Shown in pieces: positions 53,523 to 62,286 of a stretch of DNA of 64,000 bases. Location: NCBI RefSeq assembly GCF_025917685.1, contig NZ_CP089518.1, positions 1,799,001-1,863,000 of the forward strand, read 5' to 3'. Positions within the stretch are counted from its first letter, which is position 1; each line of letters begins with the position of its first letter. Below the pieces are notes generated by a model. It did no database searches. It worked only from the letters and a program-made list of their open reading frames with translations, and was not told where the DNA came from. A program made the position numbers and the translations under genes. The stretch comes from Bacillus cereus (GTDB taxonomy: Bacteria > Bacillota > Bacilli > Bacillales > Bacillaceae_G).

Positions 53523-54747
53523 TAAACAAGAATTTAGCAAAAATGATTTTGAATTGAGATTACAAGGTTACGAGGGAGTGGAACAATTTCAAGAAGCAAA
53601 AGGAAATAGATTTGCACTTTGTCTGAAAAATCCATTCGATATTATTACGCTTGTGTTTTTCCTAAAAGTAAAAAGAGCATCTGTACTACTTATTCATGAA
53701 GATACGCCAAAGGATACAGCTATTGAAATAGCAGAGCGTGCAAAGTGTACTGCACTTTTATACGGAGAAAGTAACGATTTTACAAAATTAGAAGTTCCAA
53801 ATCTGTTACAAGAAGAACCGTCTTTATTACAATATAGTTCAGGCACAACAGGAGAGCCAAAACTAATTCGTAGAGCATGGACGGAAATTGAAACGGAAAT
53901 TGCTGCTTACAATGAAGCTTTAAAATGTGAAGAAGACGAAGTTCCAATTGTAATGGCTCCAGTTTCACATTCATATGGATTAATTTGTGGTACGTTATCA
54001 GCAATTACGAGAGGTAGCAAACCTATAATCATTACAAATAAAAACCCTAAATTCGCATTAAATATAGTTCGTAATACCGAAAAACATATCATATATGCAG
54101 TACCACTTATGCTACATATTATGGGGAGTTTTCCGCAAGGGACTTTTCAGTTTCATAAAATTATGACATCAGGGTCACCATTACCAGAAACGCTATTTTA
54201 TAAGTTAAAAGGAATGACGAAATATATGATGCAGCAGTACGGCTGTTCTGAAGCTGGTTGCATTAGTATATGTCATGCTATGGAAACACATTTAGATTTA
54301 GGAAAACCACTTCCTCATGTAAGTATTAACATAGGTTCAAATGAAGATGAACCTGAAGAAATCGTAGTGAAAATTGCTGGAAAGGAGATTTATACAAAAG
54401 ATTTAGGGTATAAATCTGAGCAAGGCCTTCATTTTATGGGGCGAATGGATGATGTTATTAATGTATCCGGTTTAAAGGTATTTCCTATAGAAGTGGAGGA
54501 AACGATGCTTCGATTAGAAGGTATTCAGGAGGCAATTGTATATCGCGGGAAGCATCCTGTGATGGGAGAAATAGTAAAAGCAAAAGTAGTCTCTCGTATT
54601 GAACCAGTACAAATAAGAGAATGGTGCATACAGCATTTACCGTCTTATAAAGTGCCGTATGAAATTGAAAATGTAGCAGAGATTCCGAAAAATAAAACAG
54701 GGAAAGTAAGTCGGAAGTTATTAGAGATGGGAGAGATGACACCATGA
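53509..54747 (+). CDS. asbC: 3,4-dihydroxybenzoate-AMP ligase AsbC
   Basis: A 412-residue adenylating enzyme of the ANL family that activates 3,4-dihydroxybenzoate and loads it onto AsbD. Core motif 'LLQYSSGTTGEPKLIRRAW' (about 107-125), 'QQYGCSEAGC', 'DLGYKSEQGLHFMGRMDD' and the C-terminal catalytic lysine region 'EIPKNKTGKVSRKLL' are present. It is shorter than typical 500-residue ANL enzymes because the N-terminal part is reduced. GGGGGAAATC precedes the ATG, and its end overlaps asbD by 4 bases. Confidence 0.95.
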   Translation: MLIVNKQEFSKNDFELRLQGYEGVEQFQEAKGNRFALCLKNPFDIITLVFFLKVKRASVLLIHEDTPKDTAIEIAERAKCTALLYGESNDFTKLEVPNLLQEEPSLLQYSSGTTGEPKLIRRAWTEIETEIAAYNEALKCEEDEVPIVMAPVSHSYGLICGTLSAITRGSKPIIITNKNPKFALNIVRNTEKHIIYAVPLMLHIMGSFPQGTFQFHKIMTSGSPLPETLFYKLKGMTKYMMQQYGCSEAGCISICHAMETHLDLGKPLPHVSINIGSNEDEPEEIVVKIAGKEIYTKDLGYKSEQGLHFMGRMDDVINVSGLKVFPIEVEETMLRLEGIQEAIVYRGKHPVMGEIVKAKVVSRIEPVQIREWCIQHLPSYKVPYEIENVAEIPKNKTGKVSRKLLEMGEMTP

Positions 54748-55019
54748 GTCGTGAAATGTTAAAAGAAGCAGTTTTAAGCATTATGAGAGAAAAAATGGAA
54801 CTGAAAAATGTAACGCATTTAGAAGAAACGATGCATTTAAATCAAGATTTATATATAGATTCGGTAATGATGTTACAGCTCATAGTATACATAGAAATGG
54901 ATTTAAAGTTATGCGTTCCAGAGGATGAGATAGACCCAAAGGCGTTTCTTACTGTAGGATCTTTGCTCGATTTTATGGAAGATTTGCAGCCGTTACACGA
55001 AGTAAATGTGAATAACTAA
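54744..55019 (+). CDS. asbD: Aryl carrier protein AsbD
   Basis: A 91-residue acyl-carrier-type protein. Ser40 in 'LYIDSVMMLQLIVYIEMDL' is the phosphopantetheine attachment site (D-S-x-x-x-L pattern), with the acidic four-helix composition expected. It carries the 3,4-dihydroxybenzoyl group made by AsbC for transfer to spermidine by AsbE. ATGA overlap with asbC suggests coupled synthesis. Confidence 0.93.
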   Translation: MSREMLKEAVLSIMREKMELKNVTHLEETMHLNQDLYIDSVMMLQLIVYIEMDLKLCVPEDEIDPKAFLTVGSLLDFMEDLQPLHEVNVNN

Positions 55020-55042
55020 CCTTTAGGAAAGTGGATGAGAGT

Positions 55043-56023
55043 ATGACTTCAATTAAAGTTCACTGTTTAGTGAGTTGTTTTTGTGAAATTATAAAAAGGC
55101 GTAGCGATATAGATTACCGTCCATTTTATTTCGGATTATGGGATGGAGATTTTGATATAACAGAAGGCGGGATTATTTCTTATCATTCCGAAAACATTAA
55201 CCATGATAACTACTTGCTCTGGTATGAAAAATTGTATGGTATTAAAGTGAACGAATGGTACGATCATTCAAAAGATAAGAGTATCAATGTAGAAACATTT
55301 TTAGAATTAGTAGAAAATAAACCGGAAAATCGTTACGTAATTGTAATGGTTGATATGTCTTTATTGCCTGAGAGAGAAAATAAATTTCATCAAAAACCGT
55401 TTCCGCATTACTTAATGATATCGAAGACAGAGAAAGAAGACGAATGGTTCATGCTTGATCCTGATTTTCGCTGGGAAGGGAATATGGAAAGAGAAGAAGT
55501 GCTCCATTCTGTTAAAGGCAACCCATTTGGTGGAGGCTATTTCATTGATATAGAAGGAATTCAGGAGCCAACACAAGAGATGGTAGAAAGTTATTTCATG
55601 GAGACATTCAAAAAGGATGATAATGAGCTAACTATGGAATTAAAAAAATTAATAATAAAAATGGTAAATGAAGAGGATGGGTATTCACTTTCCGGGCTTG
55701 TAGCGGCAGTAAAGCAAATACCCGTATTAGCAATACGTAAATATAGCTATGAACATGCCTTTGCATACTTCCGTGAAACTTTACAATATTCGGAGCAAGA
55801 ATTTGATTATTGGTGTGATCGAGTGGAAGAGATTGTACAAGGATTTACAAATGTACAGTACCGTGCTATTAAAATGGCAATGACAAAAAATAAAGATATG
55901 TTATTAGCGATTGTTGGAAAACTTGATGAAATGAATACAATTGAACTGCAGATTAAGAATGAATTAGAAAAACAGTTTCTGTCATGGAAAGATATGAAAA
56001 ACAAATCAGTCTGTTTTAACTAA
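55043..56023 (+). CDS. asbE: Petrobactin condensing protein AsbE
   Basis: A 326-residue protein that, in B. anthracis, transfers 3,4-dihydroxybenzoate from AsbD to spermidine or to the citryl-spermidine intermediates. It lacks the canonical HHxxxDG motif of NRPS condensation domains. 'KVHCLVSCFCEIIKRRSDIDYRPFYFGLWDGDF' opens the protein with several cysteines, reminiscent of BtrH/C39-like thiol acyltransferases. The ATG at 55043 follows GGATGAG; GTG 55031 is the alternative. It lies 23 bases after asbD. Confidence 0.9.
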   Translation: MTSIKVHCLVSCFCEIIKRRSDIDYRPFYFGLWDGDFDITEGGIISYHSENINHDNYLLWYEKLYGIKVNEWYDHSKDKSINVETFLELVENKPENRYVIVMVDMSLLPERENKFHQKPFPHYLMISKTEKEDEWFMLDPDFRWEGNMEREEVLHSVKGNPFGGGYFIDIEGIQEPTQEMVESYFMETFKKDDNELTMELKKLIIKMVNEEDGYSLSGLVAAVKQIPVLAIRKYSYEHAFAYFRETLQYSEQEFDYWCDRVEEIVQGFTNVQYRAIKMAMTKNKDMLLAIVGKLDEMNTIELQIKNELEKQFLSWKDMKNKSVCFN

Positions 56024-56062
56024 TATAAGTTCATTGAATTTAAGATAAGGGAGTTCAAACCT

Positions 56063-56905
56063 ATGAAATATTCGCTATGTACAATTTCATTTCGCCATCA
56101 ATTAATTTCATTTACTGATATTGTTCAATTTGCATATGAAAACGGTTTTAAAGGAATTGAGTTGTGGGGGACTCATGCACAAAATTTATATATACAAGAG
56201 CGTGAAACGACAGAACGAGAAATAGATTGTTTAAAGGATAAAAATTTAGAGGTCACGATGATAAGTGATTACTTGGACATATCATTATCCGCAGATTTTC
56301 AAAAAACGATGGAAAAATGTGAACAGCTGGTAACACTAGCTAATTGGTTTAATACAAATAAAATTCGTACGTTTGCCGGGCAAAAAGGTAGTGAGGATTT
56401 CTCGGGGCAAGAGAGAGTAGAGTATGTGAAGCGAATTCGCATGATTTGTGATCAATTTTCCCAGCATAATATGTATGTACTATTAGAAACACATCCAAAC
56501 ACGTTAACGGATACTTTACCGTCTACTGTGAAATTGTTAGAAGAAGTAAATCATCCATATTTGAAAATAAACCTAGATTTTCTTCATATATGGGAATCTG
56601 GTGCAGACCCGATAGATAGTTTCCAGCGACTAAAGCCGTGGATACAACATTACCATTTTAAGAATATATCATCGGCGGAGTATTTACACGTGTTTGAATC
56701 AAATAATGTATATGCCGCTGCTGGAAGTCGTATAGGAATGGTTCCATTATTTGAAGGTATAGTAAATTATGATGAAATCATCCGGGAAGTGAGAGATACT
56801 GAACATTTTGCTTCACTTGAGTGGTTTGGACATAATGCGAAGGATATATTAAAAGAAGAAATGAGAGCATTAACGAATAAAAAATTAGAAGTAGTAACTT
56901 CATAA
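56063..56905 (+). CDS. asbF: 3-dehydroshikimate dehydratase AsbF
   Basis: A 280-residue TIM-barrel metalloenzyme of the xylose-isomerase-like/AP endonuclease 2 family. It converts 3-dehydroshikimate to 3,4-dihydroxybenzoate, the aromatic part of petrobactin. Candidate metal or catalytic residues are Glu142 ('LLETHPNT'), His144, Asp172 and His175 ('NLDFLHIWE'), His198 ('QHYHFKN') and Glu253 ('SLEWFGHN'). GGGAG precedes the ATG. It is the last gene of the operon and is followed by a terminator. Confidence 0.95.
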   Translation: MKYSLCTISFRHQLISFTDIVQFAYENGFKGIELWGTHAQNLYIQERETTEREIDCLKDKNLEVTMISDYLDISLSADFQKTMEKCEQLVTLANWFNTNKIRTFAGQKGSEDFSGQERVEYVKRIRMICDQFSQHNMYVLLETHPNTLTDTLPSTVKLLEEVNHPYLKINLDFLHIWESGADPIDSFQRLKPWIQHYHFKNISSAEYLHVFESNNVYAAAGSRIGMVPLFEGIVNYDEIIREVRDTEHFASLEWFGHNAKDILKEEMRALTNKKLEVVTS

Positions 56906-56917
56906 GGTGAAATGATG

Positions 56918-56947
56918 AAAGAGTCTCGTTTAGGAGACTCTTTTATT
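56918..56947 (+). terminator. Terminator of asb operon
   Basis: AAAGAGTCTC pairs with GAGACTCTTT (10 bp, loop GTTTAG), followed by TATTTTA. Confidence 0.87.
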
Positions 56948-57024
56948 TTATAAATAACCAAAAATTACCATGTATTTAATTTTGGATTTGATACAATTTA
57001 ATATATATAAGGAGGTGATCGGTA

Positions 57025-57231
57025 ATGGCTAGAAATCGTAACGCTAATCAATTAGCATCACATGGAGCACAAGCAGCTCTAGATCAAATGAAATATGAAA
57101 TTGCACAAGAGTTTGGTGTACAACTTGGAGCTGATACTTCTTCACGTGCAAACGGTTCTGTAGGTGGTGAAATTACAAAACGCCTTGTAGCGATGGCAGA
57201 ACAACAGCTTGGTGGCGGATATACTCGCTAA
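57025..57231 (+). CDS. Alpha/beta-type small acid-soluble spore protein
   Basis: A 68-residue SASP that coats and protects DNA in the dormant spore. The GPR protease site region '[11 protein letters not shown]' (cleavage after Glu) and the DNA-binding C-terminal '[21 protein letters not shown]' are conserved. AAGGAGGTGAT, close to the perfect anti-SD complement, precedes the ATG by 6 to 7 bases. Expression is expected in the forespore under sigma-G; I could not pick a convincing sigma-G promoter. Which of the several SASP paralogues it is cannot be told. Confidence 0.95.
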   Translation: MARNRNANQLASHGAQAALDQMKYEIAQEFGVQLGADTSSRANGSVGGEITKRLVAMAEQQLGGGYTR

Positions 57232-57248
57232 ATGTAGAAGGTTATAGG

Positions 57249-57277
57249 AGAAAGGAAGGATTCTTCCTTTCTTTTTT
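57249..57277 (+). terminator. Terminator after SASP gene
   Basis: AGAAAGGAAG pairs with CTTCCTTTCT (10 bp), followed by TTTTT. Confidence 0.88.
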
Positions 57278-57389
57278 ATTTATTTTCAAGTAATTGGTAT
57301 GGATATATTGTGAACAGGATTCAAAGAATAAGAGTAATGCTATATTTTATCCAATTTCTTTTGTTGTAAATGGAATGTAGTAAAGATGA

Positions 57390-57433
57390 AATAGCCCTGG
57401 TGGAATGTGAACATAATTTCCAGCAGGGCTATT
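57390..57433 (+). repeat. Strong hairpin just before the MFS gene
   Basis: AATAGCCCTG and CAGGGCTATT (10 bp) with an inner GGAA/TTCC extension. It lies 40 bases before the likely MFS start and has no T run, so it is more like a leader stem or operator than a terminator. Confidence 0.55.
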
Positions 57434-57473
57434 ATATGGTAAGAAATATATGATGAAAGGTTCCGAAATCAAC

Positions 57474-58703
57474 ATGTTAAAAAAAGAAAACTGTTGTTTA
57501 ATTGCACTTGCATCAGTTCCACTTGTTATGACGTTAGGTAATTCAATGCTTATTCCAATCCTGCCAACCATTGAAAAGAAATTACATATTTCATCTTTCC
57601 AAGTATCCATGATAATTACAATTTATTCTATCATTGCAATTATACTCATACCGATTGCTGGTTATTTATCAGATAGATGGGGACGAAAGATGGTAATGGT
57701 TCCAAGTTTATTAATTGCAGCTATTGGAGGAGCGATAACGGGCTGGGTATCATGGAAAGTTGATAATCCTTACGTTTGGATTCTTATCGGAAGAGCGATT
57801 CAAGGGATCGGTGCTGCTGGTGCTATGCCAGTTGTGATACCATGTGTAGGTGATTTATACAAAGATGAAAAACAGGTTAGTGCAGGCTTAGGAATCATTG
57901 AGACGTCAAATACATTTGGAAAAGTATTGAGTCCCATATTAGGATCAGCTCTTGCGGCAATTGTATGGTTCTTACCATTTTGGGCAATCCCAGTTTTATG
58001 TGTAATATCGATTGTTTTATTATTGGTGCTAGTAAAGGCGAAGAAGCAAGAAGAAGAAGTCCCGCCATTGAAAGAGTTTGTTCAATCTATTATCTCTACG
58101 TTTCGGGAAAAGGGAAGATGGTTAATTGCCATTTTTATATTAGGTGCAATTATTATGCTTATTTTATTCGGAATCCTTTTTTATCTGTCAACTATACTGG
58201 AGTCGAAGTACGAAATTCATGGTATATGGAAAGGGTGTGTACTCGCTATTCCTTTGCTTGTACTATCACTTAGCTCATATATGGCTGGTAAAAAAATTGG
58301 AGATAAACAAGATATTATGAAAAAGTGTATTTATATTGGATTTTTACTGGCTGCTGTATCGGTCTTCTTACCTTTATTCCTAAAAGGAATCTATTTACTA
58401 GTTCTTTGTCTTGTTATTATGGGGATTGGAATAGGTATTGCACTACCTTGTTTAGATGCTCTACTTACACAAGGAATTGAAAAAGAGCAGAGAGGAACAG
58501 TTACGTCATTTTATAGTTCAATGCGATTTATCGGTGTAGCAGCTGGACCACCCCTTTATTCTTTTTTTATGAAAGGGACGGATCATGAAGTGTTTTATTT
58601 AACAAGTATTTTCGCTATTATTGGTGCCGTCATAGCAATCATTTGGATTAAACCAGCAAAAGATACAATGATGGTAAAACAAAAACCGGAACCGACTTCA
58701 TAA
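57474..58703 (+). CDS. MFS transporter, DHA1-type exporter
   Basis: A 409-residue protein with 12 hydrophobic segments. 'NSMLIPILPTIEKKL' and motif A 'GYLSDRWGRKMVM' between helices 2 and 3, then 'GRAIQGIGAAGAMPVVIPCVGDLY' (motif C-like), place it in the drug:H+ antiporter group. The substrate may be a drug or a metabolite. It follows the petrobactin operon and SASP gene, but a terminator and its own leader separate it, so a role in siderophore export is not supported. ATG 57474 is tentative; ATG 57450 is in frame, neither with a good ribosome site. Confidence 0.85.
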   Translation: MLKKENCCLIALASVPLVMTLGNSMLIPILPTIEKKLHISSFQVSMIITIYSIIAIILIPIAGYLSDRWGRKMVMVPSLLIAAIGGAITGWVSWKVDNPYVWILIGRAIQGIGAAGAMPVVIPCVGDLYKDEKQVSAGLGIIETSNTFGKVLSPILGSALAAIVWFLPFWAIPVLCVISIVLLLVLVKAKKQEEEVPPLKEFVQSIISTFREKGRWLIAIFILGAIIMLILFGILFYLSTILESKYEIHGIWKGCVLAIPLLVLSLSSYMAGKKIGDKQDIMKKCIYIGFLLAAVSVFLPLFLKGIYLLVLCLVIMGIGIGIALPCLDALLTQGIEKEQRGTVTSFYSSMRFIGVAAGPPLYSFFMKGTDHEVFYLTSIFAIIGAVIAIIWIKPAKDTMMVKQKPEPTS

Positions 58704-58707
58704 TTAG

Positions 58708-58749
58708 AAAGAGAATTGTATGCTATGTAATTAGCATGCGGTTCTCTTT
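58708..58749 (+). terminator. Terminator after MFS gene
   Basis: AAAGAGAA...ATGCTA pairs with TAGCAT...TTCTCTTT, a 17 to 18-bp stem with several G-U pairs and a 6-base loop. Confidence 0.8.
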
Positions 58750-58765
58750 GTCTGCTATTTGTGGG

Positions 58766-58804
58766 CTAATAATCAGTGGGGAAACCCCCACTGATTAAAG
58801 TTTC
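58766..58804 (-). repeat. AATCAGTGGG palindromic element, inverted copy
   Basis: TAATCAGTGGGG, AAA, CCCCCACTGATTA, then AAGTTTC. Read on the minus strand it begins GAAACTTTAATCAGTGGGGG, identical over 20 bases to the element at 41609. It lies between the convergent MFS and LysE genes and may terminate the latter. Confidence 0.8.
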
Positions 58805-58811
58805 ATTTTAT

Positions 58812-59432
58812 TTAGTTAGGAAAAATAACTTGTTTTAACATGTAAAGCCCGACTCCCCATATGATTAGTCCTGAAAATTTATTTAATACCGTAATCGTTT
58901 TTCCTGTTGAATCTAATCCTTTTAGGAATTTTCCAGCTAAAGCTAAGCTAATAAACCAAATCCAAGAAACTATAATTGTTGCAAAAGTGAAAGCCCATTT
59001 TTCACTTCCTATGTATTGGATAGAGTTTGTTCCAATTACACCAATTGTGTCTAAAATTGCGTGTGGATTTAGTAATGAAACCGATGCTGCGAAAATAATT
59101 TGATTTTTTAAAGGCATACTTTTTTCTTGTTTTACATCATTTGCAGGATCGCTTCTCCAAATAACCCAGCCCATATACATAAGAAAGAAAAATCCAATCA
59201 AATACAAGGTGGTTGTTAACCAAGAGAAAGTTAGGAGCACAAGGGAGACACCCTGTACAGCAATTAAAATTAGCAACGTATCACATATAGATGCAGTTAA
59301 TACTACAGGGGCTACTCTCCAAATATTTGGTTGGCTCGCACCTTGGTTAAAGACAAAAATATTTTGGACACCTAATGGAATAATAAGACCAAATGCAAGG
59401 ATGATACCGTGAATAATTGCTTCATTCATCAT
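58812..59432 (-). CDS. LysE/ArgO family amino-acid exporter
   Basis: A 206-residue protein with six hydrophobic segments. 'GIILAFGLIIPLGVQNIFVFNQGA' and 'SVSLLNPHAILDTIGVIG' are the LysE/ArgO signatures (N-P-H-A-x-x-D). It exports basic or other amino acids. AGGAGGTAAT precedes the ATG pair. It is transcribed divergently from the MocR regulator, which probably controls it. Confidence 0.88.
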   Translation of the reverse strand: MMNEAIIHGIILAFGLIIPLGVQNIFVFNQGASQPNIWRVAPVVLTASICDTLLILIAVQGVSLVLLTFSWLTTTLYLIGFFFLMYMGWVIWRSDPANDVKQEKSMPLKNQIIFAASVSLLNPHAILDTIGVIGTNSIQYIGSEKWAFTFATIIVSWIWFISLALAGKFLKGLDSTGKTITVLNKFSGLIIWGVGLYMLKQVIFPN

Positions 59433-59498
59433 ATTACCTCCTACTTAATGTGATTAATTATGATAGTGTATATTGTATAGAAGAAATGAAAGTTTGTA

Positions 59499-59520
59499 TC
59501 CATCCATATGGTTGGATAGG
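59499..59520. promoter_or_regulatory. Imperfect palindrome, MocR operator candidate
   Basis: TATCCATCCAT and ATGGTTGGATA are an 11-bp inverted repeat with one mismatch in the LysE-MocR intergenic region. Adjacent GGTT-ACC-AACC bases (59521-59530 area) repeat the half-site, as seen with MocR-type regulators. Confidence 0.5.
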
Positions 59521-59550
59521 TTACCAACCAAAAAAATGTGAGGTGATATG

Positions 59551-60993
59551 ATGGAAAGGTTAGTTTGGAAACCTAATATGTCTTCACCTATTCCATTATA
59601 TAAACAAATAGAATCTTATATAAAAGAAAGAATTGTTAATGGGGAATGGACAGTTGGAACTAAATTACCTTCACAAAGAGATTTGGCGCATACGTTTGAA
59701 GTAAATCGAAGTACAATTGTAATGGCTTTCGATGAATTAGTAGCAAAAGGGTATATTGAGGGGAATGGCCGGAAGGGAACAATTGTTATAAATAATAGTG
59801 AGAGTACTGCCACATATGCACCCCCTCCTAACTGGCGGTCCTATGTGGAAACAGGGCTTCATTATCCAAATCTTCCTGCTGTACAAGAGATTAATCAAGC
59901 TGAATTTACTCCCAATGTAATTCGATTAGGAACAGGTGAGCTCGCGCCGAGCCTCTTACCTGAGAAAAAGATGAAGGAAATTATTAATAAAATTTTACAA
60001 TCAAATGTTACACTTGGGTATGAGGAACCGAAAGGAAATCTTTATTTAAGAGAAAAAATTGCGGAATATTTAAAAGGGCATGGGGTATATGTATCTCCTG
60101 ACTCTATTTTAATTGTTTCAGGGGCAATTCAAGCACTGCAACTTATTTCTATGGGGCTTCTTCCGAAAGGAGCGTCAATTTTATTAGAAAAACCATCATA
60201 TTTATATTCGCTTAATGTATTTCAATCAGCAGGAATGCGTTTAATTGGAATACCAATGGATGAGAATGGTTTAAATGCATCATATATTACGAAATATAAG
60301 AAGCAATTTAATGCATCTATTTTATATACAATCCCGTCTTTTCATAATCCTACGAACTTTAGTATGAATGCGAAGAAACGAATAGAAGTGATGGAAATCT
60401 GTAATGAAATTGGATTGCCTATTATAGAGGACGCGGTGTATCAAGACTTATGGTTTGATGAGCCTGTTTCAAAGCCTTTAAAGGCATATGATAAAAACGG
60501 AATTGTACTACATATAGGGAGTATGTCTAAAGTAATTAGTCCAGGATTAAGAATTGGATGGATTGTTGGACCTGAGCCAGTCATTCAAAGATTGGCAGAC
60601 ATAAAAATGCAAACAGATTATGGTTCAAGTTCTATATCTCAGCAAATTGCAGCGGAATGGTTTACAAATGGATTGTATGATGAACATTTACAGTTTGTAA
60701 GAATTAAGTTGAAAAAGCGCAGAGATTTTATGTTACAAATGTTAGAGAAATATTGTCATGGTATAGCCACATGGTATGAACCGGCAGGTGGTTTTTATAT
60801 TTGGTTACATTTGAATGTACCCGTTTCGAACCGTAGCTTATTTGACAAAGCTTTGAAAGAAAAGATTTTATTAAATCCAGGTACTTTGTATGATAGAAGT
60901 GCAAACCAATTTTTGCGCCTATCATATTCATACGCAACGTTAGAAGAAATTGAAATAGGTATAAAAAAATTTGCACAACTAATGAAAATGTAA
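59551..60993 (+). CDS. MocR-type GntR/aminotransferase fusion regulator
   Basis: A 480-residue PLP-dependent regulator. The N-terminal GntR winged helix covers about 10-80 ('IPLYKQIESYIKERIVNGEWTVGTKLPSQRDLAHTFEVNRSTIVMAFDEL'). A class I aminotransferase-like domain follows (about 110-475), with the PLP lysine in 'IGSMSKVISPGLRIGWI' and 'SFHNPTNFSM'. MocR proteins sense an amine or amino acid through PLP. Divergence from a LysE exporter suggests control of amino-acid export. The second ATG (59551) fits the AGGTGAT site better than 59548. Confidence 0.88.
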   Translation: MERLVWKPNMSSPIPLYKQIESYIKERIVNGEWTVGTKLPSQRDLAHTFEVNRSTIVMAFDELVAKGYIEGNGRKGTIVINNSESTATYAPPPNWRSYVETGLHYPNLPAVQEINQAEFTPNVIRLGTGELAPSLLPEKKMKEIINKILQSNVTLGYEEPKGNLYLREKIAEYLKGHGVYVSPDSILIVSGAIQALQLISMGLLPKGASILLEKPSYLYSLNVFQSAGMRLIGIPMDENGLNASYITKYKKQFNASILYTIPSFHNPTNFSMNAKKRIEVMEICNEIGLPIIEDAVYQDLWFDEPVSKPLKAYDKNGIVLHIGSMSKVISPGLRIGWIVGPEPVIQRLADIKMQTDYGSSSISQQIAAEWFTNGLYDEHLQFVRIKLKKRRDFMLQMLEKYCHGIATWYEPAGGFYIWLHLNVPVSNRSLFDKALKEKILLNPGTLYDRSANQFLRLSYSYATLEEIEIGIKKFAQLMKM

Positions 60994-61005
60994 GAGGAGA
61001 AAATA

Positions 61006-61173
61006 ATGAAACGATATGTAATTTGCCAAATTATCGATGGGGATAAATATTTAGCTGCTTATGCGGAGACGAAGCAGGATGCAATTGAAAAAGCAGAATT
61101 GTTAGGATTACGAACGGGAAATCGATACACAGTTATTACTGCGGAGGAAGCTGAAGGGTTAACTTATCCTTAA
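61006..61173 (+). CDS. Small hypothetical protein, 55 aa
   Basis: A short gene with AAGAGGAGA 6 bases before ATG 61006, starting 12 bases after the MocR stop. The peptide starts MKRYVICQIIDGDKYLAAYA and continues as a compact alpha/beta-looking sequence ending 'ITAEEAEGLTYP'. No known domain is evident. A strong terminator follows, so it probably shares the MocR transcript. Function unknown. Confidence 0.7.
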   Translation: MKRYVICQIIDGDKYLAAYAETKQDAIEKAELLGLRTGNRYTVITAEEAEGLTYP

Positions 61174-61200
61174 GCAACGTATAATAATTATGCAAGAAGT

Positions 61201-61244
61201 AAATAAGCCTAGTAATATATGATATTACTAGGCTTATTTTTTTT
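61201..61244 (+). terminator. Terminator after 55-aa gene
   Basis: AAATAAGCCTAGTAATAT pairs with ATATTACTAGGCTTATTT, a perfect 18-bp stem with loop ATG, then Ts. It may also serve the convergent patatin gene. Confidence 0.92.
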
Positions 61245-61281
61245 GAAAGCGTTAAGTGTTCTCGTATGAAAAATAATAGTA

Positions 61282-62250
61282 TTATGAGTCAAGTTGACGG
61301 AAATACCGATTTGTTTTTCGGTCCTGATTTCCGTTTCTATATTCATCAATATATTGTCTGAAGTTCCAAGATTGTATAAACTTATTTGCAGCGTTATAAC
61401 CAGAATTGTAAAGCCACTCTTTTTCTTCCTTTGTTAACTCAAAGTTTGTACTTGTAATGGATCCTGTTGGAATTGTAATCGTTCTTGCTTTAGATTCCTT
61501 GTCTAAATGACGTAAATCATGGGCTTGCATCATTGTTTTAAATAGTCCTTTGAACATGGAGATAGGCTCGTTATAGTGGGCAGGATCAGCTTGAATCTCA
61601 TCTTTTACAAAATGAAACCCAAAAGTCGGCCAGCGAGGAGAGGTGGGTGAGTCGAAAATCCAAATTGGATAATTGCTTAAAATCCCTCCATCAACCATAT
61701 AACAGGGTTGCTTCCATTTTGGGGTTCTCCATTTTACGGGTTCAAAGAAGAAGGGGATTGTACTACTCATTCTTACAGCTTTAGCAATAGAGAAGCGATA
61801 ATTTAAAAATCCATAGTTCGGTAAATCATCGGGGAAGACAACCATTTTACCATTACTTATATCAGAAGCGATAATTTTAAGCTTATTTAAATCAGGTAAA
61901 TCTGTAAATAAGTGAATTCCTTTTTTTCGAAGTAATGCTTCAATCCATTCTTCTATAAAAATATTAGAGTAAATACCAAGAGTAGTCCATGCGCTTAATC
62001 CTTTGCCGATAAACGGGATTCTGTCAATAAAGGTTTTCTTCATAAATTTATTATAATCAATATCAGTTATTATCGTTTTTAACTCTGAACAAGAATATCC
62101 TGCTGCTAGGAGCGCTGCGATAATTGAACCAGCTGATGTTCCAGCAACACGCTCCCATTCATAGCCTTTTTCAGCTAACGCGCAAATTGCTCCTACATGC
62201 GCAACTCCGCGTACACCGCCTCCTTCAAAAACACCATCAATCTTCATCAA
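61282..62250 (-). CDS. Patatin-like phospholipase
   Basis: A 322-residue patatin-fold lipid acyl hydrolase. The oxyanion loop GGGVRG is at residues 10-15, nucleophile Ser39 in GTSAG and Asp187 in 'MVDGGIL' complete the Ser-Asp dyad. No signal peptide is seen, so it should be cytoplasmic. It releases fatty acids from lipids; the biological role in Bacillus is undefined. Confidence 0.88.
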   Translation of the reverse strand: MMKIDGVFEGGGVRGVAHVGAICALAEKGYEWERVAGTSAGSIIAALLAAGYSCSELKTIITDIDYNKFMKKTFIDRIPFIGKGLSAWTTLGIYSNIFIEEWIEALLRKKGIHLFTDLPDLNKLKIIASDISNGKMVVFPDDLPNYGFLNYRFSIAKAVRMSSTIPFFFEPVKWRTPKWKQPCYMVDGGILSNYPIWIFDSPTSPRWPTFGFHFVKDEIQADPAHYNEPISMFKGLFKTMMQAHDLRHLDKESKARTITIPTGSITSTNFELTKEEKEWLYNSGYNAANKFIQSWNFRQYIDEYRNGNQDRKTNRYFRQLDS

Positions 62251-62286
62251 TCATACTTCCTTTCGAATAAAAGATTTGAAAATGGC

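Noticed and set aside
56960..57005. Sigma-G promoter of the SASP gene
   Set aside because: Candidate -35 and -10 hexamers are at the wrong spacing, so no call was made.
57474..58703. MFS protein as the petrobactin exporter
   Set aside because: Two terminators and a spore gene separate it from asb, it has no Fur box, and the known petrobactin exporter maps elsewhere in this group.
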